Positions 15,324 to 24,115 are shown, counted from the first letter of the stretch. The stretch is DNA of 37,479 nucleotides from Treponema sp. (GCA_017629095.1 JAGBXW010000003.1:1-37479); one strand, 5' to 3'. Made by a program: numbers and translations. The notes: generated by a model from the sequence alone, not told the origin.

Positions 15324-16355
15324 ATGACAAAGAATAAATTTTACCGATTTATATCATCAATTCGTTTGGCCATTATTCTATTGGCTGTTATTGCTATCCT
15401 TTGTGTAATTGCTACAATTATCCCACAAAATCTGGATAAAAGTCATTATACAAATCTTTTTGGATCCTTTGGAGCTACTATTGTTACAATCCTAGGGTTC
15501 CATCACGTATTCAGTTCACCGATATTTTATTTTTTTGGTATTGCATTTGCCATCAATTTGTTCATTTGTACCTATGAACGAATTTCTATCGCCATTAAAA
15601 TCTCTAAAAAGAAATTTTCACTTGGAATCTGGGGTTCCCCCATTCTTCACATTGGACTTTGTATCATCTTGGTGGGGATCGCTTTTAGCCTCATTTCCAA
15701 GCATGAGATCTATTATGAAATTCCAGTAGGAGAAACAGTTACCGTTGCAGGAAAGAGTGGAGGCTTTACCCTCACCCTTGACGATTTTTCTGTTGATTAC
15801 TATGATGACAATATTTCTCCTAAACAATACAGAAGTTCTGTCACCATTAAAAAACCAAAACTAGATCCCATTCCCATGGAAATCCAAGTGAATTCCCCTG
15901 GTAAATATAATGGTGTTTCTATTTTGCAACAGTCTTTTGGCTGGGAAATTCTTGTAACCCTTAGTACAGGCCAAGCAAGTACTCAATTGAGAATTAAAGA
16001 TGAGGATTGGATTGTTTTAGGAGAAGATTCCCATGGAACCACCACTTTAGGTGTTGCCTTTTATCCTGACTACGATGAGGAACAGGGAATTGCTCAAATG
16101 AAAAGCCATCGTGATGACAACCCTAGAGTTATTTGGGTACTTCAAGAAGGAGACGAACCTATAGCCATAGATACCTTGGCCGTAGGAGAAACAAGTATCA
16201 TTCAAGCCCCCTTGTCCATCACCTTTGATGGCTACCGATACTATAGTGGTCTTCAAATGAAATATGACCCTGGAATCCCCATTATTTTTTGTGGATTCTT
16301 GCTACTTTGTGTTGGATTACTGCTGTTGTATCTTCTTGGTAAAAGAAGAAATTGA
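15324..16355 (+). CDS. resB: ResB/Ccs1-like cytochrome c biogenesis protein
   Basis: About 343 residues. It has the ResB layout: two N-terminal membrane segments (SIRLAIILLAVIAILCVIATIIPQ near residue 8 and another near 65-85), a third near 110-130, a long periplasmic domain of beta character and a final segment near the C-terminus followed by a basic tail. The LAIILL...IIPQ start is typical of System II. With CcsA it carries heme across the membrane and attaches it to CXXCH motifs, as needed by the tri-heme peroxidase upstream. ATG 15324 is chosen, as the longer frame would begin within the terminator hairpin; no strong ribosome site is seen. Confidence 0.85.
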   Translation: MTKNKFYRFISSIRLAIILLAVIAILCVIATIIPQNLDKSHYTNLFGSFGATIVTILGFHHVFSSPIFYFFGIAFAINLFICTYERISIAIKISKKKFSLGIWGSPILHIGLCIILVGIAFSLISKHEIYYEIPVGETVTVAGKSGGFTLTLDDFSVDYYDDNISPKQYRSSVTIKKPKLDPIPMEIQVNSPGKYNGVSILQQSFGWEILVTLSTGQASTQLRIKDEDWIVLGEDSHGTTTLGVAFYPDYDEEQGIAQMKSHRDDNPRVIWVLQEGDEPIAIDTLAVGETSIIQAPLSITFDGYRYYSGLQMKYDPGIPIIFCGFLLLCVGLLLLYLLGKRRN

Positions 16356-16429
16356 AAACATAAATCTAATTTGTTCCTAGAAATAATCACAATTTATGGA
16401 TATATTTCACTTTCCAAAGGAGAGATTAT

Positions 16430-17248
16430 ATGATAACATTAGTTGACAATGTAGGCTATTTCGCATTTTCATTGGCGATTATGACCACTACAGCCGTAAT
16501 TATGAATATATGGCTGAAGAAGGATTGGTTGCATAAGCTTACCATTGTAATCAGCAGTGGTGCAGCAGCATTAATGTTGGTGCAACTTATTGTCAGAACA
16601 AGTCAAACAGGAAGACTACCAGTAAATAGTGTTTACGAATTTCTATTGCTTTTTTCCTTTGTTCTTTTAGTTTTTTCTGTCTTCTGGCTTGTTAAAATTA
16701 AACTCAATGCTGTTGCGGCTTTTATTTTAGCCGTTGCAACAGTGCTTTTGGGTGTTAGTTTTGCTTTGTCTGATGCTGCGGCACCACTTATGCCAGCATT
16801 ACAAAGCCGTTGGCGTGTGATTCACGTATTGACCGCTATTATTGCCTATGCAGCTTTTGCTGTTGATTTTGGATTGGCGATATTTTATGTATTTGCTATT
16901 CCACGCAAGGTTCCAGAAGGTGGACTCCCTGCAGAAAAGGCTGCACGTGCATCACTGTTAGAAAAACTGATGTTTAATTCAGTAGTTGTGGGCTTCATTT
17001 TTCTGACACTGCTCATTGTTACAGGTTCAATTTGGGCAGAAGATGCATGGGGAGCATGGTGGAGCTGGGATCCTAAGGAAACTTGGGCATTAATTACTTG
17101 GATTATCTATGCAGTCTACATGCACTTGCACTCCAAGCCCACTTGGAGAGGTCATAAGGGTTGCTACTTGTCAATCATTGGGTTTGCCTGCGTCTTATTT
17201 ACACTTCTTGGAGTGTCATTTTTGATGGGTGGCTTACACAGTTATTGA
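16430..17248 (+). CDS. ccsA: CcsA/ResC-like heme lyase subunit
   Basis: A 272-residue membrane protein with about eight segments. The diagnostic tryptophan-rich WWD segment is at residues 202-224 (WAEDAWGAWWSWDPKETWA and following), and conserved His residues flank it at 132 (in WRVIHVL) and 270 (in GGLHSY). It partners ResB in System II cytochrome c maturation, binding heme for ligation to CXXCH motifs. AAAGGAGAG sits directly upstream of ATG 16430. The gene lies between resB and fixC on the same strand. No dedicated thiol oxidoreductase (ResA/CcdA) is seen in the window. Confidence 0.92.
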   Translation: MITLVDNVGYFAFSLAIMTTTAVIMNIWLKKDWLHKLTIVISSGAAALMLVQLIVRTSQTGRLPVNSVYEFLLLFSFVLLVFSVFWLVKIKLNAVAAFILAVATVLLGVSFALSDAAAPLMPALQSRWRVIHVLTAIIAYAAFAVDFGLAIFYVFAIPRKVPEGGLPAEKAARASLLEKLMFNSVVVGFIFLTLLIVTGSIWAEDAWGAWWSWDPKETWALITWIIYAVYMHLHSKPTWRGHKGCYLSIIGFACVLFTLLGVSFLMGGLHSY

Positions 17249-17308
17249 TACTGCGATATAATTATAATTTAGTCGTGTTAAAGAAATGATAACACAAAGG
17301 AAGGAATC

Positions 17309-18592
17309 ATGAGCGATTTTGACGTTATCGTGGTTGGTGCTGGTCTTGCAGGTAATACAGCAGCATATCTGTTGGCCAAAGCCGGACTTGGAGTTCTGGT
17401 CGTCGAACGAAGTGAGACCATTGGTGGTAAGAACGTTACAGGTGGACGTATGTATAGCCACAGTCTGGAAAGAATTTTCCCAGACTTTGCAAAGGAAGCA
17501 CCCTTAGGACGCCGAATCATCAAAGAACGTATTTCTATGTTGACTGCTGACAGTGCTACAACATTTGAATACGCTGCAGAAAAGCTTGGAGAGCAGGGAA
17601 AGGCTACTTATGCTGTATTGCGTGCAGAGTTTGACCCTTGGTTGGCTGGAAAAGCAGAAGAAGCTGGTGCTGAGTATGTAACTGGTATCCGTGTTGATGA
17701 AGTTCTTGTTAAGGACGGAAAGGTTTGCGGAATTATTGCTGACGGCGATGAAATGACTGCTGACGTAGTACTTTTGGCAGACGGTGTAAACTCCTTGTTG
17801 GCACAGCAGTTGGGAATGAAAAAAGAACTTGAGCCTTCTCAGGTTGCTGTTGGTGTAAAAGAAGTTATCAAACTCGGAAAGCAGAAGATTAACGATCGTT
17901 TCGGTGTAGCTGACGGAGACGGTATGGCTTGGCTTTTCGCAGGAGACACAACTGGTGGTAGCATCGGTGGTGGATTCCTTTACACAAACCAGGACAGTGT
18001 TTCACTCGGTATCGTAACAACTATCGCAGAAATCGGACGCAATGACATTGCACCACGCGATATGGTTGAACGCCTTAAGAACCACCCTGTTGTACAGCCT
18101 CTTATCAAAGATGGTGAAGTTGTAGAATATGCAGCTCACTTGGTAACAGAAGGTGGGTATGACATGATTCCTACACTGTACCGCGACAATGTATTGGTTG
18201 CTGGTGATGCAGCTGCATTGGTAATGAACCTCGGTTTCACTATTCGTGGTATGGACCTTTGTATCGAATCTGGACGCTTGGCCGCTGAGACTATTATCAA
18301 GGCTAAGGAAGCTGGAGACTACAGTGCAAAGACCTTGTCCCAGTACAAGACAGCTTTGGACAACAGCTTCATCATGAAAGATATGATGCACTTCCGCAAG
18401 ATGCCTAAGTTTATTGAAAACCACCGCATCTTCACACAGTATCCTGCTTTGGCAGACAAGATTATGAGCGACTTGTTCATTATGTATGGTCAGGAGCCTG
18501 TTAAGTTCAAGAAAAAGGCTATGGCAGCACTTAAGGATGTAGGTTTGATGAACCTTCTTAAAGACGGAATGAGCGCAATGGGGGCAATGTAA
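17309..18592 (+). CDS. fixC: FixC-like FAD electron-transfer-flavoprotein:quinone oxidoreductase
   Basis: A 427-residue flavoprotein of the FixC/ETF-QO family. The N-terminal dinucleotide fold reads DVIVVGAGLAGNTAAYLLAKAG and is followed by VVERSETIGGKN; a second FAD contact is NVLVAGDAAALVMNLGFTIRGMD near residue 290. FixC proteins take electrons from ETF-type flavoproteins and, with the ferredoxin FixX, pass them to a membrane quinone. FixX follows with a one-base overlap (TAATG). A good AGGAAGG ribosome site lies before ATG 17309. There is no fixAB next to it on the same strand, but etfBA lies in the facing operon. Codon use is strongly biased, as in ccp. Confidence 0.92.
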   Translation: MSDFDVIVVGAGLAGNTAAYLLAKAGLGVLVVERSETIGGKNVTGGRMYSHSLERIFPDFAKEAPLGRRIIKERISMLTADSATTFEYAAEKLGEQGKATYAVLRAEFDPWLAGKAEEAGAEYVTGIRVDEVLVKDGKVCGIIADGDEMTADVVLLADGVNSLLAQQLGMKKELEPSQVAVGVKEVIKLGKQKINDRFGVADGDGMAWLFAGDTTGGSIGGGFLYTNQDSVSLGIVTTIAEIGRNDIAPRDMVERLKNHPVVQPLIKDGEVVEYAAHLVTEGGYDMIPTLYRDNVLVAGDAAALVMNLGFTIRGMDLCIESGRLAAETIIKAKEAGDYSAKTLSQYKTALDNSFIMKDMMHFRKMPKFIENHRIFTQYPALADKIMSDLFIMYGQEPVKFKKKAMAALKDVGLMNLLKDGMSAMGAM

Positions 18593-18876
18593 TGGCAATG
18601 TCAATTGATGATAAGTTAGGTTTGAATAAGTTCAATGCTGACATGAGCTGGAGTCACATTGATGTAGATAAGCAGCATGCAGACAAGAACGAAGTACGCA
18701 AGGTTGTATTAGCTTGTCCTGCACACCTGTATCGTCTTGAAGATGATGGAACATTGAAGTTCAATCACGAAGGATGCTTGGAATGTGGAACTTGCCGTGT
18801 TGTAAGTGGCGGAAAAGTTGTCAAGAAGTGGGAACACCCCAAAGGTGGCAAGGGAGTACAGTTCCGTAAGGGCTAA
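18592..18876 (+). CDS. fixX: FixX-like ferredoxin
   Basis: A 94-residue ferredoxin-like protein. The C-terminal half carries the FixX signature ACPAHLYRLEDDGTLKF followed by GCLECGTCRV, providing four Cys for one [4Fe-4S] cluster. This domain corresponds to the C-terminal iron-sulfur domain of mitochondrial ETF-QO and forms a functional complex with FixC. The start ATG 18592 overlaps the fixC stop by one base, so the pair are surely co-translated. The menA-like gene follows within two bases, linking the electron-transfer proteins directly to quinone synthesis. Confidence 0.93.
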   Translation: MAMSIDDKLGLNKFNADMSWSHIDVDKQHADKNEVRKVVLACPAHLYRLEDDGTLKFNHEGCLECGTCRVVSGGKVVKKWEHPKGGKGVQFRKG

Positions 18877-18877
18877 T

Positions 18878-19834
18878 ATGGAAAAAGAACAGCAGACTGC
18901 ATCGGGGAAATTAACCCTAGCTATTATTATTGATTGTTGTACACCAGGTGCAATTTTTCTTTCAGCACTTGCACCTGCTGTTCTTGGTCTATTTTTGGCA
19001 ATAGAAACCGGGGTATCATTATCGATACCCTTGGTTCTCTGTTCTCTTTTGATTCCAGTTTTATTTAACGCAAGCATTAATTTAATAAACGATTATTTTG
19101 ATTATGTTCAAGGTAACGATACAAAAGATAATATTTTTGGAGAGACAGATTCTCCTCTGGCTTTCAATCAAATCCAAAATCCCAAGCCAATCCTTTGGCT
19201 CGGTTTTCTTTGTCTTTTTATTGGTGGCCTTCTCGGAATATATATTATTTATAAAACTAATATTATTCCCCTAATCATCGGTGTTATTGGTGCTATTTCA
19301 GTACTTACCTATTCAGGAGGCAAATTTTCTGTCTCTTACTTACCCATAGGTGAAATTGTCGCAGGTTTTGTAATGGGTGGTCTTATTTCACTTGGTGTAT
19401 TTACAAGTCTAACAGGATATATTGATTGGACTATTTTAATAAAATCTATCCCCATGATGCTTATTGTTTCTCAATTTATGTTAGTAAACAATACATGTGA
19501 TATTGAACGGGACAAAATTGTTGGAAGACGTACCCTTCCTATTGTTTTAGGAAGAGATAAAATACATTCTGTAGCGGCACTTTTTACATTACTCTGGATT
19601 CTTTCAATGCTATTTTCCAGTATTTTTTGGTATTACTTTGGCTGTCCAATTGTCATCCTTATGATTATACTTTTAAGAAAAAGGTTTGTTACGATATATA
19701 CTGGTCCTCGTTTAAACTCGACAAAAATACCAGATGTTTTAAATATGGTTGTCGTTGCAACTGCTGTAGGTATATGTTATCCAGTTTCGATTCTTATTCA
19801 TATTCTCATAATTAAACTGCTATCAGTACAGTAA
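18878..19834 (+). CDS. menA: MenA-like (UbiA family) polyprenyltransferase
   Basis: A 318-residue membrane protein with about nine segments. It has both Asp-rich motifs of UbiA prenyltransferases in the MenA version: NLINDYFDYVQGNDT near residue 68 and NNTCDIERDKIVGRRTLPIVLG near residue 205. MenA attaches the isoprenoid tail to 1,4-dihydroxy-2-naphthoate in menaquinone synthesis. ATG 18878 follows the fixX stop by one base; AAGGG is the likely ribosome site. A longer in-frame reading upstream is covered by fixX and is rejected. Other men or futalosine genes are not in the window, so the head-group could be menaquinone or a relative. Confidence 0.85.
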   Translation: MEKEQQTASGKLTLAIIIDCCTPGAIFLSALAPAVLGLFLAIETGVSLSIPLVLCSLLIPVLFNASINLINDYFDYVQGNDTKDNIFGETDSPLAFNQIQNPKPILWLGFLCLFIGGLLGIYIIYKTNIIPLIIGVIGAISVLTYSGGKFSVSYLPIGEIVAGFVMGGLISLGVFTSLTGYIDWTILIKSIPMMLIVSQFMLVNNTCDIERDKIVGRRTLPIVLGRDKIHSVAALFTLLWILSMLFSSIFWYYFGCPIVILMIILLRKRFVTIYTGPRLNSTKIPDVLNMVVVATAVGICYPVSILIHILIIKLLSVQ

Positions 19835-20853
19835 TGGAGACTTTTTTCATGTTCTTTACCGCCTTACCTGAACTAAAAACTGAATTATCACATGTTTCCT
19901 CTGATATGGAAGCCATGTTACCAGAGAATTGGCTTACTGGAACAGTAGGAGAGATTATTACAGACGTTATGAACAGTAGAGGTAAAGGCGTACGACCAAG
20001 TTTGCTTTTGTTAATGGCAAAATTAGGCCCTAACTATTTACAAAATCAGCAAAGACTTTTTCGACTTTCATCTCTTGCAGAATTTATCCATATGGCCTCA
20101 CTTATCCATGATGACATTGTAGATGATTCTGTTTTACGTAGAGGAAATCCCACCATACAGGCAAAATATGGTAAAGATATGGCCGTCTATGCAGGTGATT
20201 TAATTCTGAGTCAAACTTTATTAATTATTTTGAGAGATAATTTGCGTGATTCAGGTATGCTTCTGGCACAAACAATTCAAGATATGTGTAAAGGAGAAAT
20301 TAATCAAGCAGCTTGTAGATATAAATTTGATGTTACACAGGATGAATACTATAAAAATATCTACGGTAAAACAACTTCAATGTTCGTAACAGTTTGTAAA
20401 ATTGGTGGACTTGAAAGTGGATGCTCCCCTGATATTGTTGAACTTATGGGCAAGATTGGGCTTCATTTAGGATATCTTTTTCAAATACGAGATGATCTTT
20501 TGGATTTTAGTTTACAAGACATGGGTGATGCTAAATCTATGCGTCTGGATTTCCAAGAAGGAGTACTCACTTTACCAGTTATATACACACTAGAACTGCC
20601 TCAATACCAAGAGCCAATGAAAGAACTTATTGAAAAAGCTCGTTCAGGAATTCTTTCCAATGAAGATTTATCTATGTTGGATAACTTGATTATGCAAGCT
20701 AAAGGTTTTGAAAAAACAATAAAAAAAGCAGAAGCTCACAGAGATGAAGTTCTTTCAATGCTCAAACAACTTCCACAAAGTGAAAAAAAAGTTCTTAATC
20801 TGATCAGCAGTTTAATTTCAAAATTGACACTACCCAAACTTCCCCAAAATTAA
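19834..20853 (+). CDS. Long-chain trans-polyprenyl diphosphate synthase
   Basis: A 339-residue isoprenyl diphosphate synthase. It has GKGVRPSLLLL, the first Asp-rich motif LIHDDIVDDSVLRRG near residue 92 and the second, FQIRDDLLDF, near residue 216. Position -5 before the first Asp-rich motif is small (Ala), as in enzymes that make long products, so a quinone side chain of about C30-C50 is likely rather than farnesyl or geranylgeranyl. It overlaps menA by one base (TAATG), consistent with supplying the prenyl donor for that enzyme. It is the last gene before a shared bidirectional terminator. Confidence 0.92.
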   Translation: METFFMFFTALPELKTELSHVSSDMEAMLPENWLTGTVGEIITDVMNSRGKGVRPSLLLLMAKLGPNYLQNQQRLFRLSSLAEFIHMASLIHDDIVDDSVLRRGNPTIQAKYGKDMAVYAGDLILSQTLLIILRDNLRDSGMLLAQTIQDMCKGEINQAACRYKFDVTQDEYYKNIYGKTTSMFVTVCKIGGLESGCSPDIVELMGKIGLHLGYLFQIRDDLLDFSLQDMGDAKSMRLDFQEGVLTLPVIYTLELPQYQEPMKELIEKARSGILSNEDLSMLDNLIMQAKGFEKTIKKAEAHRDEVLSMLKQLPQSEKKVLNLISSLISKLTLPKLPQN

Positions 20854-20906
20854 TTATTCGAAATTATTGTTTTTATTCTAGTTTATATGCTTATCAATTT
20901 AATACT

Positions 20907-20935
20907 AAAAAAACACCCTGCCAAATGGCAGGGTG
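20907..20935. terminator. Bidirectional terminator between the quinone and ETF operons
   Basis: CACCCTGCC (20914-20922) and GGCAGGGTG (20927-20935) form a perfect nine-base stem with an AAAT loop. Seven A residues at 20907-20913 give a T run on the minus strand, so it ends the acyl-CoA dehydrogenase transcript; the stem may also stop plus-strand transcripts. Confidence 0.9.
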
Positions 20936-20971
20936 AATTATTAAGATGTTATCTTAATTTTTTGGTATAAA

Positions 20972-22120
20972 TTAGTTAACACCCATCTTTGCAGAAATAA
21001 CGATCTTCTGTACTTCTGATGTTCCTTCGTAGATCTCAGTGATCTTAGCATCACGCATGAAGCGCTCGAAGGGGAACTCGCGGGTATAACCCATACCACC
21101 AACCAACTGCAAGCAGCGGCGTGTTACATCGCTAGCAACTTCAGATGCGAAGAGCTTAGCCTGTGCGGAATAGAATCCATAATCTGGATCGTTGTCTTCC
21201 TTACCCTGAGCTGCCTTGTACAACAAGAAGCGAGCAGCGTTAACCTTAGTCTGCATATCTGCCAATTCGAACTGAGTGTTCTGGAACTGGCTGATACGCT
21301 TACCGAACTGTACGCGCTCCTTAACATACTTGATACACTCGTTGATAGCACCCTGTGCAATACCGAGAGCCTGAGCACCGATACTTACACGTCCACCATC
21401 CAAGGTCTTCATAGCAATCTTGAATCCTTCTCCAACTTCACCCAGCAAGCGATCCTTGGGGATTTTGCAGTCTTCCAGGAACAACTGGCAAGTAGAAGAA
21501 CCACGGATACCCATCTTCTTCTCGTGAGCACCTACTGTGAAACCTGCATCGCTTCTCTCTACGATGAAAGCAGTGATTCCACCACGTGTTCCCTTGGACT
21601 TGTCAGTAGCAGCAAAGATAACGAAGATATCAGCATAACCAGCGTTGGTGATGAAGATCTTGGAACCGTTGAGCAACCAGTGATCTCCCTTATCAACAGC
21701 AGTAGTTTCTGTTCCACCAGCATCAGAACCAGCATTAGGCTCTGTCAAACCGAAAGCACCCAAGCTCTCTCCAGAAGCCAACTTTGTCAAGTACTTCATC
21801 TTCTGCTCTTCTGTTCCGAAGTAGCTAATAGGCCATGCACAAAGAGAAGTATGAGCAGCAACCATAACGGATGTTGTTCCACAAACCTCAGCAAGCTTTT
21901 CACATACAACAATGTATGTCAAGAAGGTCATACCGGCACCGCTGTACTTCTCATCGAATGGAACACCGAACATACCCATTTCGGCCAATTCCTTCCATGT
22001 GTCAACAGGGAATTCTTCTTTCTCGTCTACTTCAGCAGCACGAGGTGCAACCTTCTCAGCAGCATACTTTGTGATCAAATCAACAATACTCTGCTCATCT
22101 TCACTGAACTTAAAATCCAT
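20972..22120 (-). CDS. Acyl-CoA dehydrogenase (butyryl-CoA dehydrogenase type)
   Basis: A 382-residue FAD enzyme that interconverts a short-chain acyl-CoA and its trans-2-enoyl form. Family marks are LTEPNAGSDAGG near residue 126, WLLNGSKIFITNAGYAD near 148, LQLVGGMGYTREFP near 338 and FMRDAKITEIYEGTSEVQ near the end. Glu365 in IYEGTSE is the expected catalytic base, as in short-chain enzymes. It is third in the operon etfB-etfA-acd, the arrangement known from Bcd-Etf complexes of butyrate-forming anaerobes. A ribosome site (AGGAGGAAAA) precedes ATG 22120. Confidence 0.95.
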   Translation of the reverse strand: MDFKFSEDEQSIVDLITKYAAEKVAPRAAEVDEKEEFPVDTWKELAEMGMFGVPFDEKYSGAGMTFLTYIVVCEKLAEVCGTTSVMVAAHTSLCAWPISYFGTEEQKMKYLTKLASGESLGAFGLTEPNAGSDAGGTETTAVDKGDHWLLNGSKIFITNAGYADIFVIFAATDKSKGTRGGITAFIVERSDAGFTVGAHEKKMGIRGSSTCQLFLEDCKIPKDRLLGEVGEGFKIAMKTLDGGRVSIGAQALGIAQGAINECIKYVKERVQFGKRISQFQNTQFELADMQTKVNAARFLLYKAAQGKEDNDPDYGFYSAQAKLFASEVASDVTRRCLQLVGGMGYTREFPFERFMRDAKITEIYEGTSEVQKIVISAKMGVN

Positions 22121-22151
22121 CTTTTTCCTCCTTATGGAATTTTATTCAATT

Positions 22152-22167
22152 CCCCTCCGAAGAGGGG
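22152..22167 (-). repeat. UUCG-tetraloop hairpin between etfA and the acyl-CoA dehydrogenase gene
   Basis: On the minus strand the sequence is CCCCTC-TTCG-GAGGGG, a perfect six-base stem closed by C(UUCG)G, an exceptionally stable tetraloop. There is no T run after it, so it is more likely an mRNA processing or stabilising element than a terminator. Confidence 0.75.
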
Positions 22168-22180
22168 TATTATGCACTAA

Positions 22181-23194
22181 TTAGCCACGAGCCTTTTTGA
22201 TTTCTGCAATCAATACAGGCAATACATCGAAGAGGTTTCCTACAACACCATAATCTGCACGGTTGAAGATAGGAGCCTCAGGATCCTTGTTGATAGCAAC
22301 TACGCAGTCTGCACCGCTGATACCTGCCAAGTGCTGGATAGCACCAGAGATACCACAAGCAATGTACAACTTGGGAGAAACAGTCTTTCCTGTCTGTCCA
22401 ACCTGGTGAGCATAAGGAATCCACCCAGAATCAACAGCTGCACGAGATGCTCCAACTTCAGCCTTGAGTTCCTGAGCCAACTCACGGATAATAGCAAAGC
22501 CATCTGCGGAACCAACACCACGTCCACCAGAAACGATGATTTCAGCACCTTCCAAGTCCACCTTATTATCGGACATATCAGCCAAAATCTCAAGCACCTG
22601 GGTACGAATCTGATCGGGAGAAACCTTTACTTCTTCACGGATAATTTCTGCATTTCCACCAACCAACTCTCTCTTGAATACACCAGGACGAACAGTTCCC
22701 ATCTGAGGAGTGTGATCAGGACACTTAATGGTAGCCATCAAGTTACCACCGAATGCAGGGCGAGTCCATGCAACGATAGTGGAGCCATCTTCAAGCTGGT
22801 CTACATCAAGTGCTGTACAGTCAGCAACAAGACCTGTATCCAAACGAGCGTTGATACGAGGACCTAAGTCACGACCATTATTTGTTGCTCCCAACATTGC
22901 ACTCAAAGGAGCATACTTCTTCATCAATTCGCAAACAGCAATTGTGTAAGCATCAGTTGTATACTTCTTGTATACTTCGTCATCAACAACGATGATCTGA
23001 TCAGCACCATGTTCCTGAACAGCCTTAACAGCAGCATCAACATTGTAACCAATAACAAGAGCAACAAGCTTTCCACCCTGCTTCTGGGCCATCATTCTAC
23101 CAGGAGTCAACAACTCCAAGCCAACATTCTTTGCGGATCCGTCCTCGTTTGTCTCAACAATTACCCAAAGATCGTTAGTTTTATTGCACTTCAT
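22181..23194 (-). CDS. etfA: Electron transfer flavoprotein, alpha subunit
   Basis: A 337-residue ETF alpha subunit. The C-terminal FAD-binding domain contains [20 protein letters not shown] and [29 protein letters not shown] (about residues 255-283), then [10 protein letters not shown]. It forms a heterodimer with EtfB and passes electrons to or from the acyl-CoA dehydrogenase encoded after it. The close match in feel to clostridial Bcd-associated ETFs suggests a possibly bifurcating type that uses NADH, but the distinction cannot be settled by eye. It lies 18 bases after etfB. Gene symbol is by family; the two-gene fixAB name would also fit. Confidence 0.95.
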   Translation of the reverse strand: MKCNKTNDLWVIVETNEDGSAKNVGLELLTPGRMMAQKQGGKLVALVIGYNVDAAVKAVQEHGADQIIVVDDEVYKKYTTDAYTIAVCELMKKYAPLSAMLGATNNGRDLGPRINARLDTGLVADCTALDVDQLEDGSTIVAWTRPAFGGNLMATIKCPDHTPQMGTVRPGVFKRELVGGNAEIIREEVKVSPDQIRTQVLEILADMSDNKVDLEGAEIIVSGGRGVGSADGFAIIRELAQELKAEVGASRAAVDSGWIPYAHQVGQTGKTVSPKLYIACGISGAIQHLAGISGADCVVAINKDPEAPIFNRADYGVVGNLFDVLPVLIAEIKKARG

Positions 23195-23212
23195 ACTCTA
23201 TTCTCTCCTTCC

Positions 23213-24016
23213 TTAGATAATGCTGGCATCGTTCAACATCTTGAACAGCTTCTTTGCACCTTCTTCTGGTGTCTCTTCTTCAATCTTGATTCCGCCTTCT
23301 CTCTTAGGAGGTACAAAGCTCTTCTTAACCTTTGTAGGAGAACCATTCAATCCGAGACGAACTTCTTCAACATCAGCAAGATCAGCTACAGAAATCTGTG
23401 GAACCTCAGCCTTGTTGGAAGCCAACTTTCTCTTAATGTTAGGTGTACGAACTTCCCAAGCTGGCTGTGTATAGGTGATAAGACAGGGCATCTTAACTCC
23501 GATAATTTCAAAGCCCTCATCGGTCTGCTTCTTAGCCTTCATGCTATCACCAGCAACTTCAACTTCCCAACAGTTTGTAACCTGAGGAATGTCGAGCCAC
23601 TCAGCAAGTTCTGGACCAACCTGTCCTGTATCACCGTCGATAGCCTGCTTTCCGCAGAAGATTGCATCAAACTTTCCTTCTAAGCCTTCGAGCTTTTCTA
23701 CTGTCTTGCGAAGAACATAGCTTGTTGCCAAAGTATCGGAACCACCGAACTTGCGGTCTGTAACCAAATAAGCCTTATCAGCAGCAATAGCAAGACACTC
23801 TCTCAAAGCTTTTTCTGCCTGAGGGGGACCCATAGTAACGACTACAATCTTTGCATCAGGATTGTTGTCCTTAATGCGTGCAGCAGACTCGAGAGCATAT
23901 GTGTCAAATGGGTTCACAATGCTGGGTACACCATCACGGATAAGGGTGTTTTTTACCGGATCGATTTTAATCTCTGTTGTGTCCGGAACTTGTTTGATAC
24001 AAACAAGAATATTCAT
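23213..24016 (-). CDS. etfB: Electron transfer flavoprotein, beta subunit
   Basis: A 267-residue ETF beta subunit. It begins with MNILVCIKQVPDT and contains NPFDTYALE, VTMGPPQAEKALRECLA, DRKFGGSDTLATSYVL and the signature CGKQAIDGDTGQVGPELAE. The GGSDT-ATS segment and the D-G-D-T-GQVGP loop resemble those of anaerobe ETFs that hold a second FAD. It is the first gene of etfB-etfA-acd. AGGAGG lies eight bases before ATG 24016. The promoter region is described separately. A related possibility is that this ETF delivers electrons to FixCX in the facing operon. Confidence 0.95.
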   Translation of the reverse strand: MNILVCIKQVPDTTEIKIDPVKNTLIRDGVPSIVNPFDTYALESAARIKDNNPDAKIVVVTMGPPQAEKALRECLAIAADKAYLVTDRKFGGSDTLATSYVLRKTVEKLEGLEGKFDAIFCGKQAIDGDTGQVGPELAEWLDIPQVTNCWEVEVAGDSMKAKKQTDEGFEIIGVKMPCLITYTQPAWEVRTPNIKRKLASNKAEVPQISVADLADVEEVRLGLNGSPTKVKKSFVPPKREGGIKIEEETPEEGAKKLFKMLNDASII

Positions 24017-24063
24017 ATCTTCTTACCTCCTATATTTGCGATTCACTCGAAATATTCGCCAAG

Positions 24064-24078
24064 AAATAATAATTATAT
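24064..24078. promoter_or_regulatory. Weaker PerR-box-like sequence in the etfB leader
   Basis: AAATAATAATTATAT matches 11 of 14 positions of the PerR consensus, including the whole central part. It would cover the predicted transcription start of the etf operon. AT-richness makes chance likely. Confidence 0.2.
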
Positions 24079-24086
24079 CTTTCACC

Positions 24087-24115
24087 AGTTTATCACTGCT
24101 TGTTTAAAAATGCAA
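24087..24115 (-). promoter_or_regulatory. Predicted promoter of the etfB-etfA-acd operon
   Basis: On the minus strand TTGCAT (24115-24110) and TAAACT (24092-24087) are separated by 17 bases, giving a leader of about 65 bases before etfB. Confidence 0.5.

Noticed and set aside
18002..18604. 200-codon minus-strand frame opposite fixC
   Set aside because: Shadow of a well-supported FAD enzyme gene.
18806..18877. Longer upstream start for the menA-like gene
   Set aside because: The additional residues come from the fixX reading region in another frame; ATG 18878 fits the family and the junction.
21524..23683. Three long plus-strand frames opposite acd, etfA and etfB
   Set aside because: They are complementary to highly conserved enzymes with strong codon bias; Cys- and Ser-rich translations are typical shadows.
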